Origin: Paracidobacterium acidisoli
Lineage (GTDB): Bacteria; Acidobacteriota; Terriglobia; Terriglobales; Acidobacteriaceae
Length of the DNA stretch: 64,000 bases
Direction: 5' to 3'
Assembly: GCF_003428625.2 (NCBI RefSeq)
Contig: NZ_QVQT02000003.1
Span: forward strand, 751,017-815,016
Of the stretch, positions 29,787 to 37,712 are shown one piece after another (position 1 is the first letter of the stretch; every line of letters starts with the position of its first letter). The notes beneath the pieces were generated by a model, which saw nothing but the letters and a program-made list of their open reading frames with translations, was not told the DNA's origin and ran no database searches. The position numbers and the translations under genes were made by a program.

Positions 29787-32700
29787 TCAGAAGTAGTATT
29801 TCAGGGCAAACTGAATCTGCCGCGGGTTGGTGGAGGTGCTTAATATTTTGGCTCCGGAGGCTGTATCGATGGTTGCGGAAGGAGCCGCTGTGGAGTTTGC
29901 CGAGAACGACGGAGGATTGAAGCTGGTCACGTTGGGAAGGTTGAAGAACTCAGCGCGAAACTGCATGTTCGTGCCTTCGGTTATCTGGAAGGACTTGAAG
30001 ACGGAGACATCATACTGGCGGTACATATCGCCTTCGAGGATGAATGCCTTTGATGTGCCATAGGTGTATTGAGCAGGCACTTCGAAGGCGCTCTGATTAA
30101 ACCATTTGGAAAGGGTGGGGTGCTGGGCTTTGCCGCTTCCGATCTGAATGGGGCGCTGGCTGCCGACACCGGTATTTGCTACGTCGCGGGAGATGATGGG
30201 CGTAAACGGAAGCCCGCTGCGCAGAACCGTAATGTTCTGCACCTGCCAGCCGCCCAGGGCAGCGTCCATCAGTCGGCCTGGATGGTTCATGAACTGCTTG
30301 TTTTTACCGAAGGGGAGCTCATAGCTCATGCTGAATGCGAAGTTCTGCGGGATATTGAACTGAGCGATCGACTTCTCATATCCGTTATTACCGCCCAGAG
30401 CCGGCGACGGATTGCTCTGCATGAACTTCGACCAGGTGTATGCAGCCAGGAAGGTCAGGCCGTTGTGCAGGCGCTCGTCGATTTTTGCCTGGAGCGAGTT
30501 GTAGGTGGTGCCGATCTCGGAGCTGAAGAGCGTAATGCCGCCGAAGATGGGATACGGACGGCGCGATGCAACGGCGCCGGGGCCTGCAGGAGGATCGTTC
30601 AGATCCTGCGAGCCCTGAAGATGTACTCCGTGATTGCCGACATAGCCGATGTCCGCCACCATGGTCTTCGTCAGCTGTTGCTGTACGTCGAAGCTCCAGT
30701 GCTGGTCGTAGCCCATCTTTAAATGAACCGGACTCGAAGCAATCGTCGGCTGCGTGGTGGATGTGCCCAGCGGCGCGCCGAGGAAAAAGTCCGCCAGGGT
30801 GCGGTTGGGAACGGCGTTCGCCGTGTTGAAAGCTGTCTCAGCCAGTTTGTAGGGAAGGATGTTGTAGTTATCGCGATTTCCGTTTTCCGGCTCGTAGAAG
30901 ATTCCATAGCCTCCGCGAAAGACGGTGTTGTCTCCGAGGGGCTGCCAGGAGAATCCGATACGGGGCGCGAACTGCGTTCTGTCGGTCGCGGTGATGTTAT
31001 AGGGAATGCCCGCCTGGTGAGACGTCTGAATGTATTGCCCGAAATGCTGATAGGCAACGGGCGCGGCATACTGCGAGGTGAGATCGACGGTGTCTCCGTG
31101 GCCGCTGACGATGATGGGCTTCGCCTGCGAAGGATCAAAGGTTCCCATCTGATTTTTGTAGGGCGAGAGCCACGGCGTGTATTCATAACGCAGTCCAAGG
31201 TTGAGAGTCAGACGGCTGGAGAGCCGGAAATCGTCCTGCCCGAAGAACTGGTAATACGCATTCTGGCCGCCGAAGAAGTTTGCCGGATAGGCGCGCTGCA
31301 CGTTGGCGGGATAGCCAAGCATCCAGTCGGCAAAGGCATCGCCGGTTCCGGTTGGCGAAGCGGGATTTTGCGTGTTGATGCCGCTCATCGTCCATACGCC
31401 GACATACTGCTCGCTGTCGTAGCCCAGCCACTGGTAATAGCGAACCAGGGCGCCGAACTTTATGGTGTTCTTTCCGCGGATGATGGTCAGGTTCCAGGTC
31501 GGTTCCCATACTTTGCGGTTTTGTCCCTTGGGGCGCTGATCGAAGGCCGAGCCGCTGATGCCGCCGTAGCCGCTCCAGGAGTAGTCGGGGAAGCTGCCTC
31601 CGGTGCCCGGGCGCAGAGTATCTTCAAAGCCAGCCACACCGGCTTCGTTGTTGATGTCCTGCCCCTGCAGAAATGCGTTTAGGCGAATTCTGCTGAAGAG
31701 GTAGTGGGCGCGGACCTCCGAAACCATGTTGGTGCCGATATTGGTCGTCAGGCCGACGGCGATGTCTTCTCCCTGCGAATGCAGTGGCGCGGTGCCGAGC
31801 AGAGGCGAGGAGTTCGGATCGGACTCGCGATTGTTGTCGAAGCTCCAGCGCAGGAAGAGGCGGTTCGAGGCGTTGATCTGATCGTCGAAGCGCAATGTGA
31901 ACTGATCGAGATCGATGGACTGCGTGGGGTTATAGGAAAACGTTCCGGAGTTTGTGTTGGGCAGAGGGATGTATTTGTTGAGGAACTGCGCCTGTGTGGA
32001 GAGTTCATCGGGCGGAATGATATTAGGGGTTCCGTTGTACTCGAACTGCGCACGTGTGGGGTTCGTGCCGGAGGTGGTGGTCGTTGGATCGAAGATTTTA
32101 TTCAGGCCGGGAGCGCTGAAATCACCATTCCGCTGGGCGGCGGTGGGAACGACGGAGTTTTCGACAAGGCCCTGGCGTAAACGTTGTCCCTCGTAGCTGC
32201 CAAAAAAGAAGGTCCGGTTTTTGCCGCTGTAAAGATGCGGAATGGACAGCGGTCCTCCCAGAGTGCCGCCGAACTGATTGCGCTTCAGAGGCTCGCGATT
32301 CAGAGCGAAGAAATTTCTCGCGTCGAGCGCGTCGTTGCGGAGGAACTCGAAGAGATCGCCGTGGATGTGGTTCGTGCCGGATTTGGTGGTTGCGTTGAAG
32401 AAGCCGCCTCCGCGATTGAATTCCGCCGAATAGGGGTTCTGCTGCACGCTGAACTCCTGCAGCGCGTCGATCGATGTCTGGATAAATGTGCCGCCCTGGT
32501 GCTGCTCGCTGATATCCACTCCATCCAGAAGGAAGGACAATGCCGACCCTCGTATACCGCTAATGGTATTACCATCAATGGACTCCGGTCGAATGGGAAC
32601 GGAATTTCCGGTTGCCGGGAGAAGCGCCGCTCCGGGAGTGAGCTGGGCGAGCTGGAAGAAGCCGCGCCCGTTGAGGGGCAGATTCACGATCTGCGTATTG

Positions 32701-33128
32701 GTGACGACCTGGCCGACGGTTGCGGTATCGGTATTCAGCAGCGGCGGCGCTCCGGTGACTTCGACGGTGGAGCTGGATGCGCCGATCTGCATGTTGAAGT
32801 CCTCGCGCGCGATCTGTCCTACCTGAATCTCGATGCCGGTCCTTACCATGGTTTCAAAGCCGTTGGCTTTGACCGAAATGTTATAGGTGCCGGGATTTAC
32901 AGGGGTCACGACATAATCGCCCTGGCTGCCGGAGACGGCTTTTTGCGTAACGTTGGTCGAGGTGTTGGTAACGGTGATGGCCGCGGCGGGGATCACCGCT
33001 TTGTTTGGATCGTAGATGGTGCCGACGACGCGTCCTGACTGGACCTGGGCGACTGCGGCCGTCATCGGGAGAAGTAACGCACACGCGATAAGGGTCCTGC
33101 ATGCCCGTATTCGAAGAGTCTCAGACAT
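29787..33128 (-). CDS. TonB-dependent receptor with carboxypeptidase-regulatory-like domain, first gene of sugar-acid operon
   Basis: About 1113 residues. ATG 33128 is chosen because GGAG precedes it; GTG 33149 is a longer option. A signal peptide ends at AAVAQ. The carboxypeptidase-like domain (GRVVGTIYDPNKAVIPAAAITV), plug (LPLNGRGFFQLAQLTPG; GGGFFNATTKSGTNHIHG) and barrel follow, ending in LKYYF. It is the first gene of a colinear run that continues with GH39, MFS transporter, dehydratase, FAH-family protein and dehydrogenase. A promoter with a palindromic operator lies just upstream, next to a divergent FadR-type repressor gene. It likely imports the oligosaccharide degraded by this operon. 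Confidence 0.95.
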   Translation of the reverse strand: MSETLRIRACRTLIACALLLPMTAAVAQVQSGRVVGTIYDPNKAVIPAAAITVTNTSTNVTQKAVSGSQGDYVVTPVNPGTYNISVKANGFETMVRTGIEIQVGQIAREDFNMQIGASSSTVEVTGAPPLLNTDTATVGQVVTNTQIVNLPLNGRGFFQLAQLTPGAALLPATGNSVPIRPESIDGNTISGIRGSALSFLLDGVDISEQHQGGTFIQTSIDALQEFSVQQNPYSAEFNRGGGFFNATTKSGTNHIHGDLFEFLRNDALDARNFFALNREPLKRNQFGGTLGGPLSIPHLYSGKNRTFFFGSYEGQRLRQGLVENSVVPTAAQRNGDFSAPGLNKIFDPTTTTSGTNPTRAQFEYNGTPNIIPPDELSTQAQFLNKYIPLPNTNSGTFSYNPTQSIDLDQFTLRFDDQINASNRLFLRWSFDNNRESDPNSSPLLGTAPLHSQGEDIAVGLTTNIGTNMVSEVRAHYLFSRIRLNAFLQGQDINNEAGVAGFEDTLRPGTGGSFPDYSWSGYGGISGSAFDQRPKGQNRKVWEPTWNLTIIRGKNTIKFGALVRYYQWLGYDSEQYVGVWTMSGINTQNPASPTGTGDAFADWMLGYPANVQRAYPANFFGGQNAYYQFFGQDDFRLSSRLTLNLGLRYEYTPWLSPYKNQMGTFDPSQAKPIIVSGHGDTVDLTSQYAAPVAYQHFGQYIQTSHQAGIPYNITATDRTQFAPRIGFSWQPLGDNTVFRGGYGIFYEPENGNRDNYNILPYKLAETAFNTANAVPNRTLADFFLGAPLGTSTTQPTIASSPVHLKMGYDQHWSFDVQQQLTKTMVADIGYVGNHGVHLQGSQDLNDPPAGPGAVASRRPYPIFGGITLFSSEIGTTYNSLQAKIDERLHNGLTFLAAYTWSKFMQSNPSPALGGNNGYEKSIAQFNIPQNFAFSMSYELPFGKNKQFMNHPGRLMDAALGGWQVQNITVLRSGLPFTPIISRDVANTGVGSQRPIQIGSGKAQHPTLSKWFNQSAFEVPAQYTYGTSKAFILEGDMYRQYDVSVFKSFQITEGTNMQFRAEFFNLPNVTSFNPPSFSANSTAAPSATIDTASGAKILSTSTNPRQIQFALKYYF

Positions 33129-33186
33129 ATAACTCCATTTCCGCCTCACTGGTGAGCCATAAAGTGCATCATCCCAGGCGGTGCGA

Positions 33187-33216
33187 ATGGTAGTACCAAT
33201 AAAGAATTACTGTCAA
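33187..33216 (-). promoter_or_regulatory. Sigma70-like promoter with FadR/GntR-type operator
   Basis: On the minus strand TTGACA (33211-33216) and TACCAT (33187-33192) are separated by 18 bp, a good housekeeping promoter for the receptor operon. A perfect palindrome TGGTAGTACCA (33188-33198) overlaps the -10. It has the TGGT-N3-ACCA form bound by FCD-type GntR regulators such as LldR or ExuR/UxuR. A regulator gene of that type starts 104 bp away in the opposite direction, so repression by occlusion is the simplest reading. Confidence 0.7.
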
Positions 33217-33301
33217 GCCGTCGTTTGCGCCTTTCCTTTATCGATTTTGTGAAACAGGAATAAAAAATCAGCTACAGTGAAAATTATCAGGACTGTTTAC
33301 C

Positions 33302-34117
33302 ATGGCGCCGAAAGCTCCGAAAGCTGATGCGGACAAGAGCGATTTAACCGACTGGCTGATTCTGCGATTCAAGCAGCTCATCAGCGAAGGAACACTGACG
33401 CCCGGATACAAGCTGCCGTCTGAACGGGAATTGTCGCTGCACTTCGGCGTGAGCCGCACATCGCTGCGTCCGGTGATGAAGGTACTCAGCATGATGGGCG
33501 TGGTCACGCAGCGGGTGGGCGACGGCACGTATCTGAGCAGCGACGCATCCTCGGTGCTCGCCGAGCCGATGGAGTTTCTCTTTTTGCTGGATGAGACTTC
33601 ATCCAAAGAGCTGATCGAAGCGCGATTCATGGTGGAGCCGGCGCTGGCGGCGAAGGCCGCGGAGCAGGCTACGCCGGAGCTTCTGCTGATCATGCGGCAG
33701 ACCATTGCCGAGATTGAAGCGGCAGGAACCGATCAGTTCCGGATCATCGAGGCCGATCTTCTCTTTCATCGCACGATTCATCAGTGCGCCGGCAATCGCC
33801 TGTTCAGCCGGCTTTTTCAGGTGATTCATCGCTCGATGATGAACATGATGATGCTGACCTCGCAGATGGTGGACCGCGATCACACTCTGGCCTTTCACCA
33901 GGCGATCTACGAAGCCATTGCGCGCGGCAACGGGGCGGAAGCGGCGCGGCACATGCGGGATCATCTTATCGATGCGCGGGCGTTGCTGATGCAGGCCAGT
34001 CAGGCGCACGCGGACGAGCGGCTGCGCAGGCGGATCAGCTCGGTGACGCGCACGACGGGGACGAAGAAGCGAGCCGCCACAGGCACAGGCCGCGCCGGGC
34101 GTACCGGAAAATCCTGA
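33302..34117 (+). CDS. FadR-subfamily (GntR, FCD domain) transcriptional repressor
   Basis: A 271-residue regulator. The winged-helix domain is at residues 15-80 (LPSERELSLHFGVSRTSLRPVMKVL; then VVTQRVGDGTYLS). The all-helical FCD effector domain follows, with metal/ligand residues in EADLLFHRTIH, FHQAIYEAI and ARHMRDHL. FCD repressors respond to sugar acids, lactate or fatty acids. The gene is divergent from the receptor-led operon, and a matching palindrome sits over that operon's promoter. The inducer is probably the sugar acid or keto-deoxy acid made in this pathway. The basic tail (about 250-271) is rich in Arg/Lys and Thr. It converges on the M28 peptidase gene, 23 bp away. Confidence 0.9.
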   Translation: MAPKAPKADADKSDLTDWLILRFKQLISEGTLTPGYKLPSERELSLHFGVSRTSLRPVMKVLSMMGVVTQRVGDGTYLSSDASSVLAEPMEFLFLLDETSSKELIEARFMVEPALAAKAAEQATPELLLIMRQTIAEIEAAGTDQFRIIEADLLFHRTIHQCAGNRLFSRLFQVIHRSMMNMMMLTSQMVDRDHTLAFHQAIYEAIARGNGAEAARHMRDHLIDARALLMQASQAHADERLRRRISSVTRTTGTKKRAATGTGRAGRTGKS

Positions 34118-34140
34118 TAAGAGATCTGTGCCGTCTGGAA

Positions 34141-35628
34141 TCAGCGGCGCTGCGAATCGGGCACCGGCATAACCGCCGGGCTGCAGTGGCCTTTGGTGTC
34201 GCAGGAGCGGACGCCGAAGATGACATTGTCTTTGGAGACGGGAACGGTCACGGTGTGATCACTGCCGGTGACGGCCTCGTGATAAGGCGAGGCTTTGCCG
34301 GCATATTGCCAGTCCGATGCATCGGTTTCGCGCCATACGATCTGGTACCACGTATCCGCGGGCGCGCCGTCGGGTGGCTGCCAGAGAATGACGGAATCGT
34401 TGTCGAGGTTGTGCGTCGACATACGCACATCCTGGGGCGTGCCGGGTGCGCTGGCCAGGGTTGCCAGCGTGGCGGTATTCAGCCGCGCGACTTTGGCGAT
34501 GTAGCTGAAATCGTCGTACTGGATGAGATCGCCGTACTGGACGCCATTTTCCGTGCGCACGGTCTGGTGCTGGTGGTGGAAGTCCTCGCGCCATTCGGTC
34601 ACACGCACGGCGGGAAAGCCCGCTTCGTTGAAGGAGCGATGATCGCCGCCGCGCAGGTAGCGGTCGAGCCGCAGGATCATGATCGGCTTCAGCGTGGCGG
34701 ATGAGGCGGAGGCAGGCAGATATGTGCGGCCGGCATCGAGGACTTCGCGGGCAAGCTCACGCGATGGCGAGTCGCTGTCGGCGCCGAGCGAGAGAAGGCG
34801 GTGCAGCTCCTGATCGGAGACAACGGAGGAGATGCCTTCGGAGAAGATGCGAACGCGGGTTTTGCTCTGCAGCGTATCGCCGGGAGTGGTGTTGCCTCCG
34901 ACAATGTCGTTGTTCAGAACGCCTTCGAGCTGCCATCCGTTCTGCTTCGCCAGAGCAGCGAGATGCGCGCTGCCATACAGGCCCTGTTCCTCGCCGGCAA
35001 CGGCGACGAAGACCAGGGTGGCGGGAAATTTGTGCCGGCTGAGGACGCGCGCGGATTCCAGGCTGACGGCGGTGCCGCTGGAATCGTCATTAGCGCCGGG
35101 AGCAAAGAGCCGCGGGTCCATCACGTCACTGGCGCGGGTGTCGTAGTGGCCGGTGATCAGGTACATGCGCGCGGCCTGCGCGGGATCGGTGCCCTTGAGG
35201 ATGGCGTAGACGTTTGTCAGCCGGGTGGGCGTGCTGATGCGCGGAGTGGTGCCCTCGAAGCCGACCTTTGGCGGCGGCTGCATAAAGACGTCTTCTTTGA
35301 CTTCGAGGCATCCGCCGCATTCTTTCGAGTACTCCTCGAACTGAGAGCGTATCCATTCGGCAGCGGTGTTGATGCCGGTACCGGGAGGCAGATCGGAGAC
35401 CATGCTGGAGAGCGTGTTGCGTGTTCGGAAGCTGACGAGCTTCTCGATGTTCTGGTGAATTCTCTCCTGCGAGATGGATCGCAGCGCCGAGACGATCTGC
35501 GGGTCGGCGGGCGCGGCAGGAAGCGGCGCTCCCGTTGCGCGGAAATCGACGGACTGCGAGGGAGCGGGGCATGTGCCGGTGGCAAGTATGAGTCCGGTGA
35601 CAACGGCTCCGAGGAAGGGCTTCAGCAT
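34141..35628 (-). CDS. Exported M28-family zinc aminopeptidase with C-terminal beta domain
   Basis: ATG 35628 has GGAGAG upstream and starts a signal peptide (LKPFLGAVVTGLILATG); a longer upstream frame has no support. The product is about 495 residues. Di-zinc ligands of M28 are visible in order: GHYDTR, GANDDSSGTA, the catalytic pair in AGEEQGLYGS, NNDIVGG, and a His in DHRSF or FHHQH. The last 110 residues (VRMSTHNLDNDSVILWQPPD onwards) look like a fibronectin type III-like beta-sandwich. M28 enzymes release N-terminal amino acids from peptides outside the cytoplasm. It is a single gene between convergent and divergent neighbours; no operon partner is evident. Confidence 0.92.
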   Translation of the reverse strand: MLKPFLGAVVTGLILATGTCPAPSQSVDFRATGAPLPAAPADPQIVSALRSISQERIHQNIEKLVSFRTRNTLSSMVSDLPPGTGINTAAEWIRSQFEEYSKECGGCLEVKEDVFMQPPPKVGFEGTTPRISTPTRLTNVYAILKGTDPAQAARMYLITGHYDTRASDVMDPRLFAPGANDDSSGTAVSLESARVLSRHKFPATLVFVAVAGEEQGLYGSAHLAALAKQNGWQLEGVLNNDIVGGNTTPGDTLQSKTRVRIFSEGISSVVSDQELHRLLSLGADSDSPSRELAREVLDAGRTYLPASASSATLKPIMILRLDRYLRGGDHRSFNEAGFPAVRVTEWREDFHHQHQTVRTENGVQYGDLIQYDDFSYIAKVARLNTATLATLASAPGTPQDVRMSTHNLDNDSVILWQPPDGAPADTWYQIVWRETDASDWQYAGKASPYHEAVTGSDHTVTVPVSKDNVIFGVRSCDTKGHCSPAVMPVPDSQRR

Positions 35629-35830
35629 GGTCTCTCCTGATCGGTGCGGCGAGGAAGGTGTTGCCGCATGTGCGATATCTCCGGCTGCAATGGAGAAGGA
35701 TGCGTCTGCATGGTGGTATAGCACACGCGGGTGGCACGCCGGGCGGTTTCTTACGCCCATGCCGCGTGCACGAAGGTTTGGCGGATGTGCCGGAGTTTGC
35801 GACGATACGAGAAGGGAGCGTCGAGCGAAG

Positions 35831-36616
35831 ATGAGCAGAGATACAGGCGTGGCGGTGGTGACGGGCGGAGCGCAGGGGATTGGCCGCAGGACGGCGGAGC
35901 TGCTGGCGGAGCGAGGCTGCCGCGTTGCCATTATGGATCTGCGTGAGCCGGCGGAGACGATACAGGCCATCGCCGCCGCGGGAGGCGAGGCGTTTGCGTA
36001 TGCCGGCGATATTACCGATGAGGCTGCGGTGGAGCGGTTTGTGGAGCGGGTCTTTGAGCGGTACGGGCGCGCCGATGTGCTGGTAAACAATGCCGGGGTG
36101 AGCCTGATTACTCCGGCGGAGCAGACGGAGGCGGTCGATTACCGCCGCGTGCTGGAGGTGAATCTGGTGGCGCCGTTTCTGCTGGCGAAGGCCTTTGGTG
36201 GAAAGATGCTGGCGGCGGGCAGCGGATCGATTGTGAATGTGGCGTCGGTCGCGGGGCTGCTGGGGATCTCGGACCGGGCAGCCTATAACGCGTCGAAGCA
36301 TGGACTGATCGGGCTGACGCGCACGCTGGCGGCAGAGTGGGGAGGCCGCGGGGTGCGCGTGAATGCGGTCTGTCCGGGCTGGGTGAAGACGGAGATGGAC
36401 GTGGCGGACCAGGCGGGCGGAAGCTACAGCGATGCCGATATTGTGGGACGTGTGCCGATGGCGCGCTTTGCTTCAACCGACGATATTGCGCGGGCCATCG
36501 CCTTTCTTGCCGATGGAGCAGAGAGCGGCTTTGTGAACGGGCAGTGTCTTGCGGTGGACGGCGGATGGACTGCGGACGGTAGCTGGGAGACACTGCGGCT
36601 GCGGAAGCGCAATTGA
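35831..36616 (+). CDS. Short-chain dehydrogenase/reductase (classical SDR)
   Basis: A 261-residue protein from ATG 35831; the upstream open frame overlaps the divergent peptidase gene and is not used. The cofactor motif TGGAQGIG, NNAG near 86, the catalytic Ser of the SVAGLLG segment and YNASK give a complete classical SDR. It ends with the usual LAVDGGWTADGS. The Asp of IMDLRE after beta-2 suggests NAD(H) preference. SDRs oxidise sugars, sugar acids and hydroxy acids. In the oxidative rhamnose/fucose routes an SDR oxidises the 2-keto-3-deoxy acid, so this could complete the pathway at 24.5-26.7 kb, but it is 2.7 kb beyond that operon and separately transcribed. Confidence 0.9.
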   Translation: MSRDTGVAVVTGGAQGIGRRTAELLAERGCRVAIMDLREPAETIQAIAAAGGEAFAYAGDITDEAAVERFVERVFERYGRADVLVNNAGVSLITPAEQTEAVDYRRVLEVNLVAPFLLAKAFGGKMLAAGSGSIVNVASVAGLLGISDRAAYNASKHGLIGLTRTLAAEWGGRGVRVNAVCPGWVKTEMDVADQAGGSYSDADIVGRVPMARFASTDDIARAIAFLADGAESGFVNGQCLAVDGGWTADGSWETLRLRKRN

Positions 36617-36706
36617 CTGCGTCAAAAGACGTTAAGGCGTGACGGCGAAAAAGGTCACGATGAAGTCCAGCGAATCGGCATCCTACTTTCCCTGAGGAGG
36701 GAAGGG

Positions 36707-37336
36707 ATGCAGATGCGATATGCAGTGGGCTTTGCGGTGTGCGGCGCCATGCTGGCGATGGCTGGATGCCATAAGAACCAGGTGGACACGGGCGCTTTCA
36801 AAACAACGATGAACAGCTACTACAGCGGAAAACAGGACTGCGTGTGGCCGGACGCGGTGAAGTTTCCGGTACAGGCGGACAAGTCGAACGACGAGCAGAC
36901 CAAAGGCTTCGATGCGCTGACCGATGCGGGTTTGCTGCAGCGCACGCCGCAGGAGAAGAAGCGCTTTCTGATCGGCTCGAAGCAGGTGAACGATTACGAC
37001 CTGACGGACAAGGGCCGCTCGACGTGGACGGCCGATCCGTCGCAGCCGGGTTACGGCAACTTCTGCTTCGGCACGCGGTCGGTGACTTCGATCGACAGCT
37101 ACTCGCCGATGGACAATCCGGATGCGACCCAGTTCACGGTGAGCTTCCACTATGCGGTGACGAGCGCGCCGGACTGGGCGGCGTCGGCGGAGACGAAGAC
37201 GGCGTTTCCGAAGATTGCCTCCGATACCTCGGGGCAGCAGACGGGGTCGGCCACGCTGGTGAAGTCGGAGAACGGATGGCAGGTGAGCCAGGCGCAGCCT
37301 TCGGCCGGGGCTTCCTCATCGGGATTAGTACAGTAG
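36707..37336 (+). CDS. Small lipoprotein of unknown function
   Basis: A 209-residue protein with GGAGGG before ATG 36707. The signal has a clear lipobox LAMAGC (residues 16-21), so it should be lipid-anchored. The rest contains a Tyr/Lys-rich segment (MNSYYSGKQDCVWPDAVKFP), a charged middle part with two more cysteines (QDC; NFCFG) and a Ser/Gly-rich end. I recognise no domain. Many acidobacteria carry short lipoproteins of this look, with no assigned role. A downstream intrinsic terminator is not immediate; it lies about 200 bp away at 37538. Confidence 0.75.
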   Translation: MQMRYAVGFAVCGAMLAMAGCHKNQVDTGAFKTTMNSYYSGKQDCVWPDAVKFPVQADKSNDEQTKGFDALTDAGLLQRTPQEKKRFLIGSKQVNDYDLTDKGRSTWTADPSQPGYGNFCFGTRSVTSIDSYSPMDNPDATQFTVSFHYAVTSAPDWAASAETKTAFPKIASDTSGQQTGSATLVKSENGWQVSQAQPSAGASSSGLVQ

Positions 37337-37537
37337 TGTTTATTTATTGAGGGGTGGGCTCCACAAGTCGTTTATTTTCTGCTTTTTAGCCGAGGATTAC
37401 TTCGGTTATTCCCGGCTATCCTGCTGATTTTAAAGCAGGAGGGCATGAAGGCCGTCCGCTTCGTTCTGCGGCATGGTCTTATTCGCTCGTCTTATTCGCT
37501 CCATGGTCAGCGGTCATCGCTCTCCTTTCAAGGGAAA

Positions 37538-37565
37538 AGCCCGTCCGCGGCGGACGGGCTTTTTT
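37538..37565. terminator. Intrinsic terminator
   Basis: A perfect 10-bp GC-rich stem (AGCCCGTCCG at 37538-37547 with CGGACGGGCT at 37551-37560) with a 3-nt loop is followed on the plus strand by a run of six T. On the minus strand a T-run also follows, so it can act in both directions. It may end the lipoprotein transcript or a short RNA. Confidence 0.85.
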
Positions 37566-37625
37566 GTTCTCTGCTTTTATTGTAGCGATCGCGGCAAAAC
37601 GATATGCCAACTTTTTTTTCGCTGC

Positions 37626-37636
37626 GTAACCGTTAA
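37626..37636. promoter_or_regulatory. GTAACCGTTAA motif upstream of phosphoesterase gene
   Basis: An imperfect palindrome around a central C, about 77-87 bp before the start at 37713. It shares AACCGTT with motifs at 9216, 41689 and 43351, all in intergenic regions of the two anchored-regulator loci. It could be a site for either regulator; evidence is motif similarity only. Confidence 0.35.
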
Positions 37637-37712
37637 GAGCGGCGCGAAACCTGCCTTTCTTTGTGGGAGGTAGAAGATGCTGGGATGAAAGACGAGGACG
37701 GAGACGCACTTC

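Larger units (their letters stand above)
37337..37712. other. 376-bp intergenic region, no gene, several structures
   Basis: Between the lipoprotein and the YncE/phosphoesterase gene. It holds a CCTGCT/AGCAGG hairpin (37420-37439), a perfect 2 x 13-bp tandem repeat GTCTTATTCGCTC (37476-37501), a strong intrinsic terminator (37538-37565) and an AACCGTT motif (37628-37634). A 46-codon frame from ATG 37445 runs through the terminator and is probably not coding. A short non-coding RNA ending at the terminator is a plausible reading. Confidence 0.5.

Noticed and set aside
35629-36090. N-terminal extension of the M28 peptidase frame
   Set aside because: It would overlap the divergent SDR gene and bury the signal peptide; ATG 35628 has a ribosome site and a clean signal.
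37445-37585. 46-codon frame in the intergenic region
   Set aside because: It reads through a strong intrinsic terminator and has poor ribosome-site spacing; non-coding RNA is more likely.
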